Source of the DNA: a virus
IMG/VR virus record: IMGVR_UViG_3300044467_000121
Span: 1-33,935 of that record
Length of the DNA: 33,935 nucleotides
Reading direction: 5' to 3' (one strand)
The position numbers and the translations under genes are program-made. Shown piece by piece: positions 30,926 to 33,935 of the stretch; the first letter of the stretch is position 1; the number at the start of each line of letters is the position of its first letter. Under the pieces are notes generated by a model. The model searched no databases. It saw only the letters and a list, made by a program, of their open reading frames with translations, and was not told the origin of the DNA.

Positions 30926-32035
30926 CTACGGTCGGAACGGAGCCAATCTCTGCTCGATCGTGAGCGAGCGATCGTAGTTGAGGAACGCGTGGTAGATCGC
31001 GACGCCTCTGGGGAGCGCCAGGACGTTGAGCGCCAGGGCGAGCGCGAACACCGTGGCCCAGACGGACCGAGGGACACCCCGAACACCGGTCAGGGTCAGG
31101 AGGACGAAGGGCAGCGCCACGTAGATGTAGCGGGGCGCCTCGGCCTGCTCCGGTCCGAAGTGGGCTCGGCCGAACGCGAGGATCAGGGCCATCGAAGCGA
31201 GGCCGACGAGCCCGGCGACCACGAACCGCGACGGCGTCGCGCGCTGCGCGACGAGCCCGGCGACGACCAATCCGAGGATGACCACTCCGGCCGCTGGCCC
31301 GAAGCCGGCGGCCCCTCCGACGACCGATCCGATGAGGCGGACGGCGTAGTCGAGGAACGGCCCGACCGGCGGGACCGGGACCGACTCGCGACCGACCATG
31401 ACGAACCAGACGGCGTAGCTCGCGACAGGCAGGATGAGCCATCGACGCCTCGCGATCAGGACGGCGGCGGGTGCCAGGTAGAAGAGGCCGTTGCCGCTGG
31501 TCCACAGTGCCAGCGTCAGGAGGACGGCACAGACCGCCGGTCGGTCGGCCATGACCAACGCCCACGCGCCGAGGGCGGCCGCTCCGACGAACCCGATCTG
31601 GAACGCCCACAGGAGGTTGTCGAACCCGGAGCCGAGGAAGAGCATCAGTACCGCGGCGGCCAGCGCCGCCTCGATCGAGACGGCCCGCCGCATGAGGGCA
31701 TAGACGCCTGCGGCCATGGCGACGTGGCAGGCCATCAGGACCGCGAGGAACGGCAGGTACGAGGTCGTGCCGACCAGTTCGACGAGGCCGCGGTAGACGA
31801 GGACGTGCAGGAACGCGAGGTGCTCGTTGTGGGGCTGGAGCATCGACTCGATCGTCAGGCGTCGGTCGACGATGTAGGCCCACTCGTCGCCGTGGAACGA
31901 TAGGCCAGCGGCCAGGCCGAGAATGAGCGTGACGGCGAGTCCCGCCGCTGCGATGAACAGGAAGACCGGACTGATCGCGAGCCGCCCTGCCCCGACGGAC
32001 GGGGCGGCTTTCGTCCGTTCAGTGGCTGCCGCCAT
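30926..32035 (-). CDS. Polytopic membrane protein, GT-C glycosyltransferase-like
   Basis: The 369-residue product from ATG 32035 has about 9-11 hydrophobic helices. A first helix (VFLFIAAAGLAVTLILGLAAG) is followed by a non-membrane loop with FHGDEWAYI (D50-E51) and PHNEHL, typical of GT-C sugar transferases that use lipid-linked donors. A longer GTG start at 32074 would overlap the lipoprotein gene by 34 bases, so the ATG is preferred; a GTG at 32038 is also possible. The gene reads opposite to the late genes and follows the lipoprotein gene by 5 bases. It may modify the host surface in a lysogen; the exact reaction is not visible. Confidence 0.7.
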   Translation of the reverse strand: MAAATERTKAAPSVGAGRLAISPVFLFIAAAGLAVTLILGLAAGLSFHGDEWAYIVDRRLTIESMLQPHNEHLAFLHVLVYRGLVELVGTTSYLPFLAVLMACHVAMAAGVYALMRRAVSIEAALAAAVLMLFLGSGFDNLLWAFQIGFVGAAALGAWALVMADRPAVCAVLLTLALWTSGNGLFYLAPAAVLIARRRWLILPVASYAVWFVMVGRESVPVPPVGPFLDYAVRLIGSVVGGAAGFGPAAGVVILGLVVAGLVAQRATPSRFVVAGLVGLASMALILAFGRAHFGPEQAEAPRYIYVALPFVLLTLTGVRGVPRSVWATVFALALALNVLALPRGVAIYHAFLNYDRSLTIEQRLAPFRP

Positions 32036-32040
32036 CACCG

Positions 32041-32424
32041 CTATGACCCGCCGAGCGTGAAGCCGACGATCCACGCGCGGGCCGCCAGCTCGTCGCGGCT
32101 GTACGTCAGCTCGCCGCGGCGGCCGACGCTGACCGCGTAGAACGGCGCGTCCGGTACCTCGACGCTGAAGGTGAAGCGGCAGATGCCGAAGATGGTGGAC
32201 GCGGAATCGTCCAGCCTCGACGTCGCGAGCGTCTTGCCGTCGCCGTCCTTGACCAGGACCCCGGTCCCGACCGCGATATCCGCGTAGCCGCCGGAGCCCT
32301 CACAGTCGGGTCCGGTGATGACGCTGCTGTCGTGGAGTTCGAAGCTCCCGGTGATTGTGTGCGTGGTCGCACAGCCGACCATGAGCACCGCGATAAGCGC
32401 CAGTGCAGCGGCCCGCGCCATCAT
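32041..32424 (-). CDS. Small lipoprotein
   Basis: The 127-residue product begins MMARAAALALIAVLMVGC, a short signal peptide ending in a lipobox (LMVGC) with lipidated C18. The mature part (TTHTITGSFELHD, CEGSGGYADIAVGTGVLVKDGDGK) is a small beta-rich domain like those of secreted bacterial lipoproteins of unknown function. Prophage-encoded lipoproteins can block superinfection, so that is one possibility. It lies between the repressor and the membrane protein gene, all on the minus strand. It should be anchored on the outer face of the cytoplasmic membrane. Confidence 0.75.
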   Translation of the reverse strand: MMARAAALALIAVLMVGCATTHTITGSFELHDSSVITGPDCEGSGGYADIAVGTGVLVKDGDGKTLATSRLDDSASTIFGICRFTFSVEVPDAPFYAVSVGRRGELTYSRDELAARAWIVGFTLGGS

Positions 32425-32590
32425 CGCACCACCCCGGCTCCGCGCGGGGTCAGAATCCCGGTGCGCCCGGTCAACGGCAGGCGCCCACTGGACCTCACCG
32501 CACCGTACACTCGCCCTCCGAGCGCGCCCATATGCCCCCAGGATCGAGAGAGGGTCATGTCCGAGCGCGCGAGCGATCTCAGCGAGGCCA
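32425..32590 (-). other. Gap between lipoprotein and repressor genes
   Basis: I see no gene or clear promoter in these 166 bases. A GGTCAA at about 32469-32474 (minus-strand TTGACC) and a TACGGT-like box on the minus strand near 32507-32502 exist, but their spacing does not form a convincing promoter. The lipoprotein may be read from the repressor promoter. Confidence 0.3.
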
Positions 32591-33094
32591 TCATCGACCA
32601 GTACCGGCGGGAGACGGCGGCCCGTTGGACACTTCTGACGCTCCGGCTTCTCGGATGCTGGCCACCACCGATAGCCCGCGCTCGATCCCTTCCAGCCTTC
32701 CCTCCTGCCCGGCCCGCGCTAGTCGCATCTCCTTCACGAGCCCGTTGATCGCGGCGGCCTGAGCCGTCAGCGCGGCGGTCTGAGCCGTCAGCGCGGCGAT
32801 CAGCGTCTCGCTCTCCGTCGGTGCGGGCGCGGGCGGGGTCAGGTTCGGCCCCGGCTGTCCGCGTGCCGCCCAGAACGCCATGAACTTCGCGAGCGTGTCG
32901 CGGTTCGGCGTCGCCCGGCCGTTCTCATAGGCCGAGTAGTTCGGCCGTTGCGGCGCCCAGCGCGTCTCCTCCAGGATGCGCTCAAGGAAGTAGCCCACCG
33001 TCCACGGTCGATCGTCCCCGTCGCCCATCGTCTGGCGCAGACGCGTCTCGCGAAGCCAGCGGGCGATCGGCTTGTCGGGAGAGGCGGCGCTCAT
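32591..33094 (-). CDS. XRE-type repressor with coiled-coil tail
   Basis: The 167-residue product has an XRE-like helix-turn-helix: FLERILEETRWAPQRPNYSAYENGRATPNRDTLAKFMAFW at about 34-73, with the recognition segment around SAYENGRATP. A Pro-rich linker (PPAPAPTESE) and heptads (LTAQTAALTAQAAAINGLVKEM, about 99-120) follow, giving a likely coiled-coil dimer, then a helix to residue 147 and a disordered tail. It lacks a LexA-type protease domain. It starts at ATG 33094 directly behind its own promoter, with no ribosome binding site, as in leaderless mRNAs. It probably represses lytic genes. Confidence 0.8.
   Translation of the reverse strand: MSAASPDKPIARWLRETRLRQTMGDGDDRPWTVGYFLERILEETRWAPQRPNYSAYENGRATPNRDTLAKFMAFWAARGQPGPNLTPPAPAPTESETLIAALTAQTAALTAQAAAINGLVKEMRLARAGQEGRLEGIERGLSVVASIREAGASEVSNGPPSPAGTGR
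32760..32801 (-). repeat. 21-base tandem repeat encoding coiled-coil heptads
   Basis: TGAGCCGTCAGCGCGGCGGTC at 32760-32780 is repeated at 32781-32801 with one mismatch. On the minus strand it encodes two identical heptads in the repressor coiled coil. Confidence 0.7.
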
Positions 33095-33103
33095 GGCCGC
33101 GCA

Positions 33104-33132
33104 ACCATACTACCCCGGGGCTACACGGTCAA
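33104..33132 (-). promoter_or_regulatory. Repressor promoter (minus strand)
   Basis: TTGACC (33132-33127, minus) and TATGGT (33109-33104, minus) are spaced by 17 bases. The ATG of the repressor lies 9 bases after the -10 box, so transcription would start at or a few bases before the start codon. Confidence 0.65.
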
Positions 33133-33214
33133 TACATCCTAGCTACATCGCATACGTCGCGGCTACGGTCGCGCTGGGGCGCAATATGTAGCCGCTCGGT
33201 ATTGACGAGGTAGC
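33120..33214. promoter_or_regulatory. Five GCTAC operator-like boxes in the switch region
   Basis: GCTAC occurs at 33120-33124, 33142-33146 and 33162-33166, and its complement GTAGC at 33188-33192 and 33210-33214. Centres are 22, 20, 26 and 22 bases apart, about two helical turns each. The outer two lie between the -35 and -10 of the two opposing promoters. These are probable operator half-sites for the repressor and the Cro-like protein. Confidence 0.55.
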
Positions 33215-33231
33215 GGTGACGGTGCTAACGT
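33202..33231 (+). promoter_or_regulatory. Cro-like gene promoter (plus strand)
   Basis: TTGACG 33202-33207 and TAACGT 33226-33231 are spaced by 18 bases. The ATG at 33240 begins 8 bases after the -10 box, so the mRNA would be leaderless or nearly so. No ribosome binding site is present. Confidence 0.6.
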
Positions 33232-33239
33232 GCACCGCC

Positions 33240-33482
33240 ATGACGGCCGACGACGCCACCCTCTCCCCGACCACCGCCGACCTCCCCTCCCCGACCCCCG
33301 GCCCTGACCTGGCCGCCCGCCGCAAGGAGATGGGCGTCGCCCAGGCGGCGCTGGCGACGCGTCTCGGGATCCACCGCGTCACCCTGAGCGGCTGGGAGGG
33401 CGAGGCGAAGGTCGACCCCATCCGCGCCGCGCGGTACGAGCGCGCGCTGCGCGAGCTCGTCGCCGAGGCCGTCGCCCCGTGA
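33240..33482 (+). CDS. Cro-like XRE regulator
   Basis: The 80-residue product from ATG 33240 has a disordered Thr/Pro-rich N-terminus of about 30 residues, then an XRE-type helix-turn-helix: LAARRKEMGVAQAALATRLGIHRVTLSGWEGEAK (about 32-65). It faces the larger repressor across a 145-base shared control region, the classical arrangement of a lysis-lysogeny switch, so it is probably the Cro-type lytic regulator. GTG at 33216 gives a longer form but would lie before the expected transcription start. Its stop overlaps the next start (GTGA). Confidence 0.75.
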   Translation: MTADDATLSPTTADLPSPTPGPDLAARRKEMGVAQAALATRLGIHRVTLSGWEGEAKVDPIRAARYERALRELVAEAVAP

Positions 33483-33634
33483 TCCGATCGCGACGGCGCC
33501 GGTTCGTCCCGATGGCGGGTCCGCACGTCGACCCCCACACGAGGCCGATGACCCCCGGCGAGACGATCCTGACCGTCATCGTCGCGGTCGAGGCCGCGGT
33601 CTGCCTCGTGGCCGCGCTGGTCGTGTTGCGATGA
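33479..33634 (+). CDS. Small single-helix membrane protein
   Basis: The 51-residue product starts at GTG 33479 over the Cro-like stop and ends over the next ATG. A basic N-terminus (RSRRRRF) is followed by a membrane helix (ILTVIVAVEAAVCLVAALVVL, about 30-50). Its role is unknown. It is the second gene of the early transcript. Confidence 0.5.
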   Translation: MIRSRRRRFVPMAGPHVDPHTRPMTPGETILTVIVAVEAAVCLVAALVVLR

Positions 33635-33935
33635 CGATCGCGACCGCGCCAGGCCGCGTCTGCTCGACCGCCGGGTGTCGGCGGGAGTGCGCGTCGGACT
33701 GGGCGGTCTGCCCGACGTGCACCGACCGGCTTCTCCGCGAGATCGGACGGCCCCGCGAGCCGCTGACGCCTGACCTTGCCGTCGGTCCGGGGGCCGGCGC
33801 GAGCAGGGACGAGCGCCAGCGGCTCGTGGAGGCGCCTGACCCTCGCGTCGGTCCCTCGGTGCCGGCCGGTACCCGGCACGCGGCCGACGTCGACGACGAA
33901 GGCGCCGTCGGCCGCAATCACCGGGCCGGGCGGGC
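33631..33935 (+). CDS. Cys-rich, zinc-ribbon-like protein (partial at window end)
   Basis: The frame starts at ATG 33631, overlapping the previous stop, and stays open to the window edge (at least 101 residues). The N-terminal part has C11, C16, C20, C27 and C30 (ending CPTC), a zinc-ribbon-like arrangement. The rest is charged and probably disordered. No family is recognised, and the end is cut off. Confidence 0.45.
   Translation, partial: MTIATAPGRVCSTAGCRRECASDWAVCPTCTDRLLREIGRPREPLTPDLAVGPGAGASRDERQRLVEAPDPRVGPSVPAGTRHAADVDDEGAVGRNHRAGR

Noticed and set aside
32557-32748. Plus-strand frame MSERASDLSEAIIDQYRRET
   Set aside because: The start has a plausible look and a GAGAGAGGG before it, but the rest is Pro/Arg-rich and runs against the repressor gene on the other strand. 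Kept out as probably chance.
1-33935. CRISPR arrays, tRNA genes, insertion sequences
   Set aside because: I found no regularly spaced identical repeats with unique spacers, no tRNA-like fold and no transposase. The direct repeats present are all protein-coding repeats.

Overview
The window is almost entirely the late (structural) region of a tailed dsDNA phage or prophage with a very high-GC genome. It carries an HK97-type head, a long non-contractile tail (tape measure, no sheath or baseplate-wedge genes) and a repressor/Cro-type switch at the right end. High GC, frequent GTG and TTG starts, and a switch region whose two promoters both seem to give leaderless mRNAs suggest an actinobacterial or Chloroflexota-type host. 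I cannot name the host or the phage. No integrase, lysis gene, replication gene, tRNA or CRISPR array is visible, so the window is probably a piece of a larger genome.

Layout, left to right. 143-1333: four small genes (Fis-like helix-turn-helix, two small unknowns, HNH nuclease). 1326-5855: small and large terminase, a small two-helix membrane protein, and a portal with a C-terminal zinc ribbon. 5928-9961: six genes that look like surface or fibre proteins, including one with about 17 copies of a 22-23 residue Pro/Ala-rich repeat. 9958-15194: a tight sugar cassette of a GT-A glycosyltransferase, FkbM methyltransferase, PseB/FlaA1-like nucleotide-sugar dehydratase, a three-domain glycosyltransferase and a TagF-like transferase. 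These last two blocks together form a 9.4 kb insertion between portal and protease, genes that normally adjoin. 15348-18005: S49 capsid protease and HK97-fold major capsid protein. 18097-21131: head-tail connectors, neck proteins and major tail protein. 21144-28569: tail chaperones with a -1 frameshift, tape measure, distal tail protein and tail hub. 28566-30859: fibre-type proteins (collagen-like, lectin-like, an 18-residue repeat protein, a small beta protein). 30926-33094, minus strand: polytopic GT-C-like membrane protein, lipoprotein and repressor. 33240 to the end, plus strand: Cro-like regulator and the first early genes.

How it fits together. The plus-strand late genes overlap by 1-8 bases over long runs and are probably translated in coupled fashion. 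The sugar cassette probably builds and attaches a glycan to the virion, and the repeat protein just upstream is an attractive target. The three minus-strand genes read away from the switch in the direction of the repressor promoter, so the lipoprotein and membrane protein are good candidates for lysogenic conversion or superinfection exclusion. Two RNA elements stand out: a possible pseudoknot or two-state structure that can hide the ribosome binding site of the gene after the capsid gene, and a smaller sequestering helix before the protease gene.
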